A stretch of DNA of 64,000 nt from Desulfarculus sp. (lineage in GTDB: Bacteria; Desulfobacterota; Desulfarculia; Desulfarculales; Desulfarculaceae), in assembly GCA_016218705.1 (NCBI GenBank), contig JACRDC010000017.1:1-64000 (forward strand), given 5' to 3'. Each line of letters starts with the position of its first letter. The first letter of the stretch is position 1. Shown in pieces: positions 8,542-16,650 of this stretch. Under the pieces are notes generated by a model. The model had not been told where the DNA came from, made no database searches, and saw nothing but the letters and a program-made list of their open reading frames with translations. The position numbers and the translations under genes were made by a program.

Positions 8542-8715
8542 TCAAGGCTTGTTCTCGATGATGCGCTGAGCCAGGCCCCGCAGGCCGCCCTGCAAGGCCG
8601 GGGCCAGCAGATAGTAGGCCAGCACCACCTGGCAGACCAATAGCGCGATCACCAGCATGTATTCCGTGGTGGTCTGGCCGCGCTGGTCTTGCCAGAGTTC
8701 CCGCCAGGCGCGCAA
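8542..8715 (-). CDS. flp: Second Flp-like prepilin, 57 residues
   Basis: Small gene that is easy to miss. It encodes 57 residues with the Flp prepilin layout: a short basic leader, then DQRGQTTTEYML, in which a GxxxxEY processing motif precedes a hydrophobic helix, then a short polar tail ending IIENKP. The DQRGQTTTEYML segment is identical to that of the main pilin at 17211-17450, so the same prepilin peptidase should cut after the Gly. The start is TTG at 8715, nine nt after the rlpA stop, with AGGGG upstream. It lies between rlpA and tadC rather than at the head of the operon. It may be a minor or tip pilin (inference). Confidence 0.75.
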   Translation of the reverse strand: MRAWRELWQDQRGQTTTEYMLVIALLVCQVVLAYYLLAPALQGGLRGLAQRIIENKP

Positions 8716-8724
8716 GGGCCGCCC

Positions 8725-9144
8725 CTATCTGGCCAGGCGGTAGACCACGGTGGAGCGCCGCCGGTCCTGGATGCCCAGGGCCTGGGCCGCCGCAGCGCTG
8801 AGGCCCAGCTCATCGCCGGGCTCCAGGAAGCCCCGGTCATTGACCGTCACCACGGCGGCGCGGCCGTTGGCCGGGTTCCTGACCTCCAGGCGGGTGCCCA
8901 GGGCCAGGGTGGCGTGGGAGGCCGTCAACTTGCGCATGTCAAAATCCTCGCCGCTGGTGGTGGCGCGGCCCTGGTGCATCTGTCCGAACCACAAGGCCTG
9001 GGTGACGACCCCTTGCTCCAGTTCCTGGGCGGTGGGGGGCGGGGGAAGGGGCACGGACTCCGGCGTGGGCACGCAGCCCACAACCAGGAGAAGCGCCGCC
9101 GTCAGGGCCAGGGCCAGGGTGAATCTAGCGGTGGTCATTTTCAT
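8725..9144 (-). CDS. rlpA: RlpA-like lipoprotein (septal lytic transglycosylase family)
   Basis: A 139-residue lipoprotein with signal peptide and lipobox ending at Cys24, and a double-psi beta-barrel domain at about 45-139. RlpA proteins cut naked peptidoglycan glycans. The conserved LTASH histidine (His77) and the VNDRG aspartate (Asp103) of catalytically competent members are both present. There is no SPOR domain, so it is not targeted to division sites in the usual way. It is embedded in the Tad operon between tadB and the small pilin gene. The likely job is to open the cell wall for the secretin or pilus; that role is inferred from context. Confidence 0.85.
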   Translation of the reverse strand: MKMTTARFTLALALTAALLLVVGCVPTPESVPLPPPPTAQELEQGVVTQALWFGQMHQGRATTSGEDFDMRKLTASHATLALGTRLEVRNPANGRAAVVTVNDRGFLEPGDELGLSAAAAQALGIQDRRRSTVVYRLAR

Positions 9145-9183
9145 TTCTCCCTATGCGAATAAGTCCGCGGCCCTTGGGGGCCG

Positions 9184-10071
9184 CTAAACGTCAATGCTCA
9201 CTATCTTGCGGATCATCAGCCCGCCGATGGTCAACAAAAGGCCCATGAACCCCAGCATCACCCAGCCCAGGGCCGTGGTGAACAGAGGGCGCATATAGTC
9301 GGGGTTGATAAGGTAGAGCACCCAGGCCAGCACGAAGGGCATGGCCGTGAGTATCATGCCCTGGGCCACCCCCTGGGCGGTGAGCGTCTTGATCTTGCCG
9401 CGCACCTTGTCGCGCTCGCTGATGGTGTAGACGATGGTGTCGAAGGTCTCGGCCAGGTTGCCGCCGGTCTCCCTGAGGATGAGCACCGAATTGACCACCA
9501 GGCCCAGGTCCTCGCTGGGCACCCGCGTGGCCAGGGCCTCCAGGGCCTCGTCCAGGCCGCGGCCCATCTGCTGCTCCTTGAGCACCAGGGCCAGTTCCTG
9601 GCTCATGGGGTTGGGCATCTCCCGTCCCACCATGTCCAGGGACTGGGGCAGGGACAGCCCCGAGCGCAGGGCGCTGGCCAGCATGGTCAGAGCGTCCACC
9701 AACTGGTCGGCGAAGCGCCCCACGTAGCGGCGGCCCAGGTAGGCGGCCAGGCGTCGCGGCAGGCCCCAGGCCACATAGCCCAGCATCAGGCTGAAGAAGG
9801 CCTGCGCCGGCCAGGCCAGGTGCCAGGTCAGTCCCGCCCCCAAGGCCATCCCCGCCAGGGCCGCCCCCCAGACCATGAGCCGGCAATGGGCCAGCGGGAT
9901 TTCCTTGAACAGGCGCTCGCAGGTTTCGTGGATAAAGGCCGCGTCGTTCTCGCCCCGGCGCTGGAAGGCAGCCCACAGGCGCTGGCCGTAGCGGCTGCCC
10001 AACAGGTAGGCCGCCAGCCCGGCCATGAGGGCCAGGGCCAGCCCAGCCGCCTGCCATCCCAGGCCGCTCAT
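9184..10071 (-). CDS. tadB: TadB-type inner-membrane platform protein
   Basis: A 295-residue T2SSF-domain protein. An N-terminal hydrophobic segment, a helix pair around 75-110, the central cytoplasmic F domain (GLSLPQSLDMVG near 140, ending in the RETGGNLAETFD motif) and two C-terminal membrane helices match TadB, which with TadC forms the inner-membrane base of the Flp pilus machine. It follows the TadZ-CpaF fusion gene by 39 nt and starts at ATG with a GGGAG site. The conserved L-ETGGNL motif near the CpaF interface is intact. Confidence 0.92.
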   Translation of the reverse strand: MSGLGWQAAGLALALMAGLAAYLLGSRYGQRLWAAFQRRGENDAAFIHETCERLFKEIPLAHCRLMVWGAALAGMALGAGLTWHLAWPAQAFFSLMLGYVAWGLPRRLAAYLGRRYVGRFADQLVDALTMLASALRSGLSLPQSLDMVGREMPNPMSQELALVLKEQQMGRGLDEALEALATRVPSEDLGLVVNSVLILRETGGNLAETFDTIVYTISERDKVRGKIKTLTAQGVAQGMILTAMPFVLAWVLYLINPDYMRPLFTTALGWVMLGFMGLLLTIGGLMIRKIVSIDV

Positions 10072-10110
10072 GGCCGGGGCTCCCGCGTGGGGCGCCTATG
10101 GCTCCTGGTC

Positions 10111-12285
10111 TCAGGCATAGGTCTCCAGGAATATCTCGCGGGGCACGGACAGCCCCTTTTCCTCCAGGGTGGTCATGAAGCGCGGTATGAAGCCGCTGGC
10201 CAGGAAGCTGCCCAGCACCCGGCCTTCTTGGTCCACCCCGGTCTGGTGGAAGGTGAAGATGTCCTGCATGGTGATGACGTCGCCCTCCATGCCCGCCACC
10301 TCGGTGACCGACACCACGCGCCGCGAGCCGTCGGGCAGGCGGTTCTGCTGGATGACCAGATGGATTGCGCTGGCCAGTTGCTCGCGGATGGCCCGGCTGG
10401 GCAGATCGAAGCCGGCAAACATCACCAGGGTTTCCAGGCGGCGCAAGGCGTCGCGGGGGGTGTTGGCGTGCACGGTGGTCATGGAGCCGTCGTGGCCTGT
10501 GTTCATGGCTTGCAGCATGTCCAGGGCCTCGGCCCCGCGGCACTCGCCCACCACGATGCGGTCGGGGCGCATGCGCAGGGAGTTCTTGACCAGGTCGCGG
10601 ATGGTCACTTCGCCGGTGCCCTCCAGGCTGGCGGGCCGGCTCTCCAGACGGCAGACGTGGGGCTGCTTTAGCTTCAGCTCGGCCGAGTCCTCGATGGTCA
10701 CGATGCGCTCGTGGGCCGGGATGAAGGAGGAGAGCACGTTGAGCAGGGTGGTCTTGCCGCTGCCGGTGCCGCCGCTGATTACCATGTTCAGCCGGGCCTT
10801 GACGCAGGTCTCCAGCAGTTGGGCGATGGCCTGATTGAAGGTGCCGAAGCCCACCAGGTCGCTCACGCCCAGGGGCTTGGCCGCGAACTTGCGGATGGTC
10901 AGGAGGGCGCCGTCCACGGCCAGGGGGGGTATGACCGCGTTGACCCGCGAGCCGTCCTTGAGGCGGGCGTCCACCATGGGCGACAGCTCGTCTATGCGCC
11001 GGCCCAGGGGCGCCACGATGCGCTCGATGGTGGCCCGCAGGTGCTTGTCGGACAAGAAGCGGGCTTGGGTCAGCACCAGCTTGCCCTTCTGCTCCACGTA
11101 GATGGTGCGGGCGCCGTTGCACATTATCTCGTTGATGGCCGGGTCGGCCAAAAAGCCCTCCAGGGGACCCAGGGCCAGGGCCTCGTTTAGTATCTCGGCG
11201 GCCACCCGCTGGCGGGTATCGCGGTCGCTCAAGGCGGCGCCTTCCTCGTCCAGCAGGCGGTCAATGATGCGCCTGGTTTCTTGCTTGAGCGCCTGGGCCT
11301 TGGCGGGGTCCTTGGCCGCCTCCAGGTCCAGGCTCTTGAGGTCCATCTCGCCCAGCAGGCGCTCGTGCACCTTCAGCTTGATCTGGTCCACCTCATCGGG
11401 CTGGCCGGGGCTGGCCGGGGCGGCGGGAGCGGTGGGAGCGCCTTCCCCGGCGGAGCCGGCCGGGGCGAAGGCCGGCGATAGGGCCACCGCCGGGGCGGCC
11501 GTGGCCGGCCGGGCGCGGCGCTGGGACAGATCAGCCACCCCCCGGGTCCACAGGCTGGCCGCCAACTCGTCCAAGGCCTTGCTGATGGGGTGGCGGGGCT
11601 TGTCCAGGATGAGCAGGCCGCGCTGGCTTAAGGATTGGGCCACGGCGGCGGCGTCCTCGGGGATGGCCCCGGCCAGGGGGCGCTCCAGGCGGGCCTCCAC
11701 CGCCTTAGGCCCGAACTCGCTCTTGGGGTCGTGGCGGTTGAGCACCAGCGAGACCATCTGGCGGGGGAAGGCCAGGGCCTGCAGGCGCTCCAGGCCCAGA
11801 CGGGTGTGATTGACCGCGTAGAGGTCGGGGGTCAGCAGCACGAAGATATGCGACGCCAAATCCAGGCAGGCCTGGTTGAAGGGGCCGAAGCCGGTGCCCA
11901 GGTCCATGAGCACGATGTCGAAGGCCTGGGCCAAAAGCTCCAGGCAGCCGGACACGGCCTGGCTATCCAGGGCCAAGGCCTGCTCCGGGGAGTGGTAGGC
12001 CCCAAGGTAGGATATCCCGCTGGGATGCACGTCCAGGTAGCCCTTGAGCATGCTGGCCGGCAGCGAGGCCAACAGGGGCGCCAGGTCGCTCATGGCCCGG
12101 CGGGGCGGCGTCGTGCCCAAAGGCGCCAGGGCGTCGCCGGGCCACTCCAGGTCCAGGTCTACCAGCACCACGCGGCCCCGGGTCTCGCGCATCAGCGCCA
12201 CGGCGAAGTTGGGCGCGAAAAAGCTCTTGCCCACGCCCCCCTTGGCGCTGGTGACCGCGAAGACGGCTGCCCGGCCGGGGCTCAT
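10111..12285 (-). CDS. TadZ (ParA-like) - CpaF fusion ATPase
   Basis: A 724-residue protein joining two Tad components that are normally separate. Residues 1-250 form a ParA/MinD-like domain with the deviant Walker A KGGVGKS at 15-21, a VDLDLEWPG stretch at 42-50 and an IVLMDLG motif at 124-130, matching TadZ/CpaE polar-localisation ATPases. A Pro/Ala linker spans about 255-297. Residues 300-724 are a complete CpaF: Walker A GGTGSGKTT at 505-513, Walker B-like IVVGECRGAEA at 577-587 and TTVHAN at 603-608. There is no stop or frameshift between the halves. The fusion would place the localisation factor directly on the motor. ATG is preceded by a GGGGG tract. Confidence 0.92.
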   Translation of the reverse strand: MSPGRAAVFAVTSAKGGVGKSFFAPNFAVALMRETRGRVVLVDLDLEWPGDALAPLGTTPPRRAMSDLAPLLASLPASMLKGYLDVHPSGISYLGAYHSPEQALALDSQAVSGCLELLAQAFDIVLMDLGTGFGPFNQACLDLASHIFVLLTPDLYAVNHTRLGLERLQALAFPRQMVSLVLNRHDPKSEFGPKAVEARLERPLAGAIPEDAAAVAQSLSQRGLLILDKPRHPISKALDELAASLWTRGVADLSQRRARPATAAPAVALSPAFAPAGSAGEGAPTAPAAPASPGQPDEVDQIKLKVHERLLGEMDLKSLDLEAAKDPAKAQALKQETRRIIDRLLDEEGAALSDRDTRQRVAAEILNEALALGPLEGFLADPAINEIMCNGARTIYVEQKGKLVLTQARFLSDKHLRATIERIVAPLGRRIDELSPMVDARLKDGSRVNAVIPPLAVDGALLTIRKFAAKPLGVSDLVGFGTFNQAIAQLLETCVKARLNMVISGGTGSGKTTLLNVLSSFIPAHERIVTIEDSAELKLKQPHVCRLESRPASLEGTGEVTIRDLVKNSLRMRPDRIVVGECRGAEALDMLQAMNTGHDGSMTTVHANTPRDALRRLETLVMFAGFDLPSRAIREQLASAIHLVIQQNRLPDGSRRVVSVTEVAGMEGDVITMQDIFTFHQTGVDQEGRVLGSFLASGFIPRFMTTLEEKGLSVPREIFLETYA

Positions 12286-12371
12286 GGTCTACCCCCGCCT
12301 ATCCGCGCGCCCGGGCGGACAACCCTGGCGCCACGCGGGCCAGGGCCGCCGGTTGTGGCCCCCGCTAGGCA

Positions 12372-13808
12372 TCAGCGCTTGTTCTCCTGGTAGGTGTCGA
12401 ACTTCTCCTCCACCAGGCCCTTGAGGTCGCGGTGGGCCTCCGCCGCCCCCTGGCTGAGCACCGCCGGGGTGACGAAAACCACGAACTGGGAGCGCTTCTT
12501 CTGGAACTCCTCGGAGGCGTAGAGCTGGAACAGCGCCCCGCTGGCCCCGGTGGGCAGCTTGTCGAAGAGCTTGGTGTGGCGGTTGGTGATGAGCCCGCCC
12601 ACGGCCACGCTGTCGCCGGACTTGCAGTACTGCACCGTGGCCACGCGGCTCTTGGTGAAGTTGAAGTTGCCGCCGGGTTGGGCCTCGGTGGGCGAGGAGA
12701 CCACCACCTCTAGCTTGAGCGAGACGTTGTCGCCGTCGCTGATGGGCAGCACGTTGAGGAACACGCCGTATTCCTTGTAGCTGATGGTCACGGCCCCCGA
12801 GGACTGGGACACGGGTATGGCCACCTCGCCGCCGGACTGGAAGGCCGCCGGGTCGCCGGAGCGCACGCTCATGCTGGAGGTTTCCAGCACCTTGGCCCCG
12901 CCAACTTCCTTGGCCTGGCTCAGCTTGGGGAACAAGCTGCTGATGGTGCCCACGATGGAGCCGGTGAAGCCGGCGCCGGTGCCAATGGCCTGGGTGCCGG
13001 TGATCTGGTTGCCACCGTCGGAGGCGATGGGCAGCCAGGAGATGCCCCAGCCGTCAATGGTGGCGTTGTTGACCTCCATGAAGTTGGCCGTCACCTGGAT
13101 CATGTCGCCGGCCCCGGGGCGCAGCTCGCCAGGCTGCACCTGCAACAGGCTCTGCACGTCGGGGTAGTAGAGCCGGGCCATGGACTCCAGGCGGGCCGCC
13201 TGCTCCTGGCCGTAGGCCACGCCCTCCAGGACGATCTTCTGCCCCACCGGCCGCACGCGCACATTGTTGTTGGCCAGGTGCTGCTTGATGGAGTCGGCGA
13301 TGATGGACAGGGCCACCGGCGACAGGGTGACCATCTTTATCACCTGGGGCGAGTCGCCCACCATCTTGTCCAGGAGCTCGCGCTGCTGGGGCGTGGCCAC
13401 CTCGCCCTCGATGATGAGCTTCTCGCCGGCCACCCTAAAGCGCAGCCCCGGCGCCCGGCCCACCACCTGCTGTATCTCCTGTGTGAAGGCCTTGAGGTCC
13501 TTGACCAGCACCGTCAGGCCGTAGACGTCGCGCTGCTGGCCCTGGGCGTCCCACACGATGAGGTTGGTGGAGCCGGCCTTCTTGCCGTTGAGCAGTATCT
13601 CCGCCCCGCTGGCCTCGTTCTTCTGCACCAGGTAGTCGGCCACCGAGGGGTCGCCCACCGCCAGCTTGGAGAACTGATAGGGCAGGGTGAGGGTGGTGGA
13701 TTCGCCCAGGAAAATCCTCATGCCCTGGGCGCCGGCCGTGAGCCCCGCCAGCATCAGGACCATTGCCAGGGCCGCCAGGGCCGCCATCGTCACGCGCTTG
13801 AGCTTCAT
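12372..13808 (-). CDS. cpaC: CpaC/RcpA-type outer-membrane secretin
   Basis: A 478-residue secretin of the Tad pilus. A Sec signal peptide covers about 1-28, followed by the CpaC N-terminal domain (LPYQFSKLAVGDPSVAD near 40-57), BON-like modules (LIIEGEVATPQQRE) and the C-terminal secretin domain with its KEYGVFLNVLP and GLITN-type motifs. Multimers form the pilus channel in the outer membrane. I placed the start at ATG 13808 because GGGAGGA lies just upstream and the signal peptide begins there; a frame extending to 13856 adds an unlikely tail. It follows cpaB by 53 nt. Confidence 0.93.
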   Translation of the reverse strand: MKLKRVTMAALAALAMVLMLAGLTAGAQGMRIFLGESTTLTLPYQFSKLAVGDPSVADYLVQKNEASGAEILLNGKKAGSTNLIVWDAQGQQRDVYGLTVLVKDLKAFTQEIQQVVGRAPGLRFRVAGEKLIIEGEVATPQQRELLDKMVGDSPQVIKMVTLSPVALSIIADSIKQHLANNNVRVRPVGQKIVLEGVAYGQEQAARLESMARLYYPDVQSLLQVQPGELRPGAGDMIQVTANFMEVNNATIDGWGISWLPIASDGGNQITGTQAIGTGAGFTGSIVGTISSLFPKLSQAKEVGGAKVLETSSMSVRSGDPAAFQSGGEVAIPVSQSSGAVTISYKEYGVFLNVLPISDGDNVSLKLEVVVSSPTEAQPGGNFNFTKSRVATVQYCKSGDSVAVGGLITNRHTKLFDKLPTGASGALFQLYASEEFQKKRSQFVVFVTPAVLSQGAAEAHRDLKGLVEEKFDTYQENKR

Positions 13809-13861
13809 CGCCCGTCCTCCCGCCGCCTCTTGGGACGGCGCGCTAGTCAACACCACGCAAA

Positions 13862-14743
13862 CTACTTGCTCAGCTCCGTGCCTCGTATCTCCCGCCAGGC
13901 ATTGGGCTGGAACAACACCTTGTCGCGCACCCCCAGGAGGGTCTCCAGGGAAACCGGCACCACCGGCGCGCCCTCGCGCCCCTCGAACAAGGAGCGCAGG
14001 GCCAGGCTTATCTGACCCGAGTTCTGGGCCAGCACCAGGCCTTGGGTCTGCTGAGGGTCCAGGGCCAGGGTCACCGTGCGCACCGCGTCGGGCCGGGGCA
14101 TGCCCGTCATGCCCACGGGCATGCCGCCCGCCTTTTCGCGCCGCTGCTGCTCGGTCAGCGTCAGGGCCTTGGCGGCCTCGCTCTCCAGGCCCATCTGCTG
14201 GCCCACGGCCAGGACCAGCACATTCTGGAAGACCGTGAAGGTCTTATGGTCGCTACGCTTCATGTCGCCGAACTCGAAGGTGCCCAGCACGTCCACGAAG
14301 TTGCCCGGCTTGATGAGCCCGGCCAGGCCGCTGACGTCGTTGACGGCCACCGTGACCGCCCGCAGGCCCTTGGGCACCTTGATGGCCAGGCCGGTATCCA
14401 GGCCGTAGGCCACCAGCTTGGTGCCCAAGACCTGCTCGCCCTTGAGTATGGGCGCCGCCGTCACCTGGTTCAGGGCCTCCTTGATCTCGCTCAAGGCCCC
14501 CGGCTGCACGTACTGGCGCGGCACCTGCTGCACCTCCACCGAGGTTTCGTCCAGCCTGGTCATGCGCGGCAGGTCCTGCTTGGCCACCAGGGTGGGCACC
14601 GGCTCGGCCATGAGCCCCAGGGCCTTTTCGCGCTGGGATATGTATTGAAAGGTGAGCAGCAGGGCGATCACCCCCAGGGCAAGGGGGATGATAAGGCCTT
14701 TCTTACCCGCAAGGAACGATTGTGCCACGTCGGCCTCCGTCAT
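13862..14743 (-). CDS. cpaB: CpaB/RcpC-type pilus assembly protein
   Basis: A 293-residue protein with one N-terminal membrane helix (about 17-34) and a periplasmic SAF-type domain (VPTLVAKQDLPRMTRLD at 49-65), followed by the CpaB hallmark in which VPKGLRAVTVAV leads to LIKPGNFVDVLGT. CpaB sits in the periplasm and is thought to work with the secretin. Position directly before cpaC matches Tad loci elsewhere. A glycine/methionine-rich insertion (GMPVGMTGMPRP) near residue 212 is not typical. Confidence 0.92.
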   Translation of the reverse strand: MTEADVAQSFLAGKKGLIIPLALGVIALLLTFQYISQREKALGLMAEPVPTLVAKQDLPRMTRLDETSVEVQQVPRQYVQPGALSEIKEALNQVTAAPILKGEQVLGTKLVAYGLDTGLAIKVPKGLRAVTVAVNDVSGLAGLIKPGNFVDVLGTFEFGDMKRSDHKTFTVFQNVLVLAVGQQMGLESEAAKALTLTEQQRREKAGGMPVGMTGMPRPDAVRTVTLALDPQQTQGLVLAQNSGQISLALRSLFEGREGAPVVPVSLETLLGVRDKVLFQPNAWREIRGTELSK

Positions 14744-14766
14744 GGGGCGGGGCTGGCGCCCAAGCC

Positions 14767-15282
14767 CTACTGGATGGGCTGGGCTATCGCCACCCCCAGG
14801 TCAAGGGTACGGCGGCCGCTGCCCAGGCCATAGACCAGGCTGTCGGCAAAGGCCCCCGGTACCCAATAAAAAGCATTCTCGCCCTGGCCGGTGTAGGCCC
14901 CACCAAAGACCGCCAGGCGCCGCTTGACCGTGTACTGGCCCGGTGTGCCGCCCTGCTGGAAATGCCCCAGGGCCATCTCCACCCCGGGCAGGGCCTCCAT
15001 GCTCTTCTCCACCGCGATCACCTGGTAGGCGAAGCGCTTCTTCTCGTCCAGCTTGTGGATGTCGGTGGTGCTCTGGTAGTGCACGGCGGCCATGACGTAG
15101 GAGGCCAGGTCGGAGATGAAGAAAAGCTGGGCCATGACCACCAGCAGCAAGACCAGCACCGTCACCGCGAACATGGTTTCCACCACCGCCTGGCCCTCCT
15201 GCTGCCCGCCCAAACGCCGCAGGGGCCGCCAGGGGGCCGCCCACCCGGGGCCTACTCTTCTGCGTGAAATGGGGCGCTGCAT
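14767..15282 (-). CDS. TadE/TadF-like pseudopilin
   Basis: A 171-residue protein with a basic leader, a QQEGQAVVET motif at about 28-37 and a hydrophobic helix (about 38-58), which is the class III pseudopilin layout of TadE/TadF. The rest is a periplasmic domain that I do not recognise. The start is ATG at 15282, with GGGAGAG upstream, 10 nt after the tadG-like stop. It likely becomes a minor component processed by the TadV/CpaA peptidase. It is distinct in sequence from the TadE at 16219-16650. Confidence 0.78.
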   Translation of the reverse strand: MQRPISRRRVGPGWAAPWRPLRRLGGQQEGQAVVETMFAVTVLVLLLVVMAQLFFISDLASYVMAAVHYQSTTDIHKLDEKKRFAYQVIAVEKSMEALPGVEMALGHFQQGGTPGQYTVKRRLAVFGGAYTGQGENAFYWVPGAFADSLVYGLGSGRRTLDLGVAIAQPIQ

Positions 15283-15292
15283 CAAGCTCTCC

Positions 15293-16222
15293 CTAGTGCA
15301 GATAGCGCTGGCTGAAGGGCAGCGGCAGGTCGTACTTGAAGTCGCTGTTGACCGGCGCGAAGCGGGCGATGTAGTCGGACTTGCGGTTCTCCACGTGGCC
15401 GCCAGTGGGCATGGCCAGGCTCATGGCGTACATGGCCGGTATCTCAACGTCAAAGCCCAGGTCCGGCAGGTTGACAAAGGGCTTGATGGGCTGGCGCCAG
15501 ACCAGCACCCGGTAGTAGGTGGCGGTTTCGGGGTCGCGCTTCATCCAGGAGTCCCACACCGCCATGCCCGCTACTGGTATACCCACGGCCGAGGTGGGGC
15601 TGATGGGCATGAGCCGAAAGGGCACGTTGGTGATGGCCGGCTGCTGGCAGCAGAGCATGGGGATGATGTGCATGTAGAACCAAGAGCCTTGGCCAATGTG
15701 ATCCAAGGCCGTCAGGCGGAACCCGGGGTAGACCGGGTGCACCCAGGGAACCATGTAGAAGGGGCGCGAACCGCCGTACTCTTGGTTGTGCCAGGCCAGC
15801 ACCCGGTAGGCCACCGCGTGGGCGCTGCCTGCGTAGACGGTGCTGGCCGCCTGCTGCATGGCGGCGTTGATGCTCATGAGGTTGCTGAAAAAGCTCACCA
15901 GGCCCTGGGCCGCCCCGGCGTTGACCCAGGTGCCGGCTGAGAGCCAGCGCTTGAGGTCGCGCTCCAGGGCGTAGTATTCCATGTTGAGGTCAGCTATCTC
16001 GTTGAGCCCCGCGGCCTGCACGTTGGCCGCCGAAAGGGCCACCATATCGGCGATGTTCTGGGACAGTATCTTGTCGTGCACCAATTGGCCCACGTTGACC
16101 ATGAAGGCCAGGAAGCACACCAGCACCATGGCCGACAAGGCCACGAAGATGGTGGTCTGGCCGCGCTGGTCGGCCAAGAGCCGGCGCGGACCGCCGGTGG
16201 CCTGTGGCCTGGGCCTGGTCAT
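15293..16222 (-). CDS. tadG: TadG-like Flp pilus assembly protein
   Basis: A 309-residue protein that begins with the TadG N-terminal signature: DQRGQTTIFVALSAM followed by a membrane helix and a VGQLVHDKILSQNIAD-AALSAA-like stretch. The rest is a periplasmic region without the von Willebrand domain seen in longer TadG proteins, so it is a short member. The true start is ATG at 16222, forming ATGA with the tadE stop. A longer open frame reaching 17053 runs through two other genes and is not real. Confidence 0.82.
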   Translation of the reverse strand: MTRPRPQATGGPRRLLADQRGQTTIFVALSAMVLVCFLAFMVNVGQLVHDKILSQNIADMVALSAANVQAAGLNEIADLNMEYYALERDLKRWLSAGTWVNAGAAQGLVSFFSNLMSINAAMQQAASTVYAGSAHAVAYRVLAWHNQEYGGSRPFYMVPWVHPVYPGFRLTALDHIGQGSWFYMHIIPMLCCQQPAITNVPFRLMPISPTSAVGIPVAGMAVWDSWMKRDPETATYYRVLVWRQPIKPFVNLPDLGFDVEIPAMYAMSLAMPTGGHVENRKSDYIARFAPVNSDFKYDLPLPFSQRYLH

Positions 16223-16650
16223 CGGGGCTGGTTGTCTCCGCTGAATTCGGGTTCGCGGCCCAGGAAGGTCTCCCGGGTCAGCCAGGTGCGGTCGGAGCCG
16301 CCGAACATGGTGCGCAGGGGAAAGGCCTCGCGCACCTGGACCGATACCTTCACTCCCTCGCCCTCGCTCACCTCCACCCTGACCTGGCCCGTGGCCCCCG
16401 GCACCCAGGAGGCCGCCTTTTCGGCCGCCTTCTGGTGGTCGGCGTGGGCCAAGTAGGCCCGGGCCCCCAAGAAGGAAGCGTAGCGCACGAGCAGCATCTC
16501 GCTGCCCAGCCAGGCCAGGGAAAATACCACCAACACCACCAGCAGGGTGACCACCATCATCAGCATGAATTCCACGGTGGCCTGGCCCTCCTGCCGGCGC
16601 AGGAGGCGCCGTGCGCCCTGGGCCGAGGGCCTGGGCACCCCAGCGCTCAT
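16219..16650 (-). CDS. tadE: TadE-type pseudopilin
   Basis: A 143-residue protein with the RQEGQATVEFM prepilin motif near 20-30, followed by a long hydrophobic helix and a periplasmic tail. This is the standard TadE layout; TadE is processed by the dedicated prepilin peptidase and is needed for pilus assembly. ATG at 16650 overlaps the stop of the peptidase gene (ATGA), and its own stop overlaps the TadG start the same way, so the three genes are translationally coupled. Confidence 0.88.
   Translation of the reverse strand: MSAGVPRPSAQGARRLLRRQEGQATVEFMLMMVVTLLVVLVVFSLAWLGSEMLLVRYASFLGARAYLAHADHQKAAEKAASWVPGATGQVRVEVSEGEGVKVSVQVREAFPLRTMFGGSDRTWLTRETFLGREPEFSGDNQPR

Noticed and set aside
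9191-11122. A 643-codon minus-strand open frame overlapping tadB and the CpaF part of the fusion
   Set aside because: Different frame from two motif-bearing genes on the same strand; the product is a Pro/Gly/Arg/His-rich artefact.
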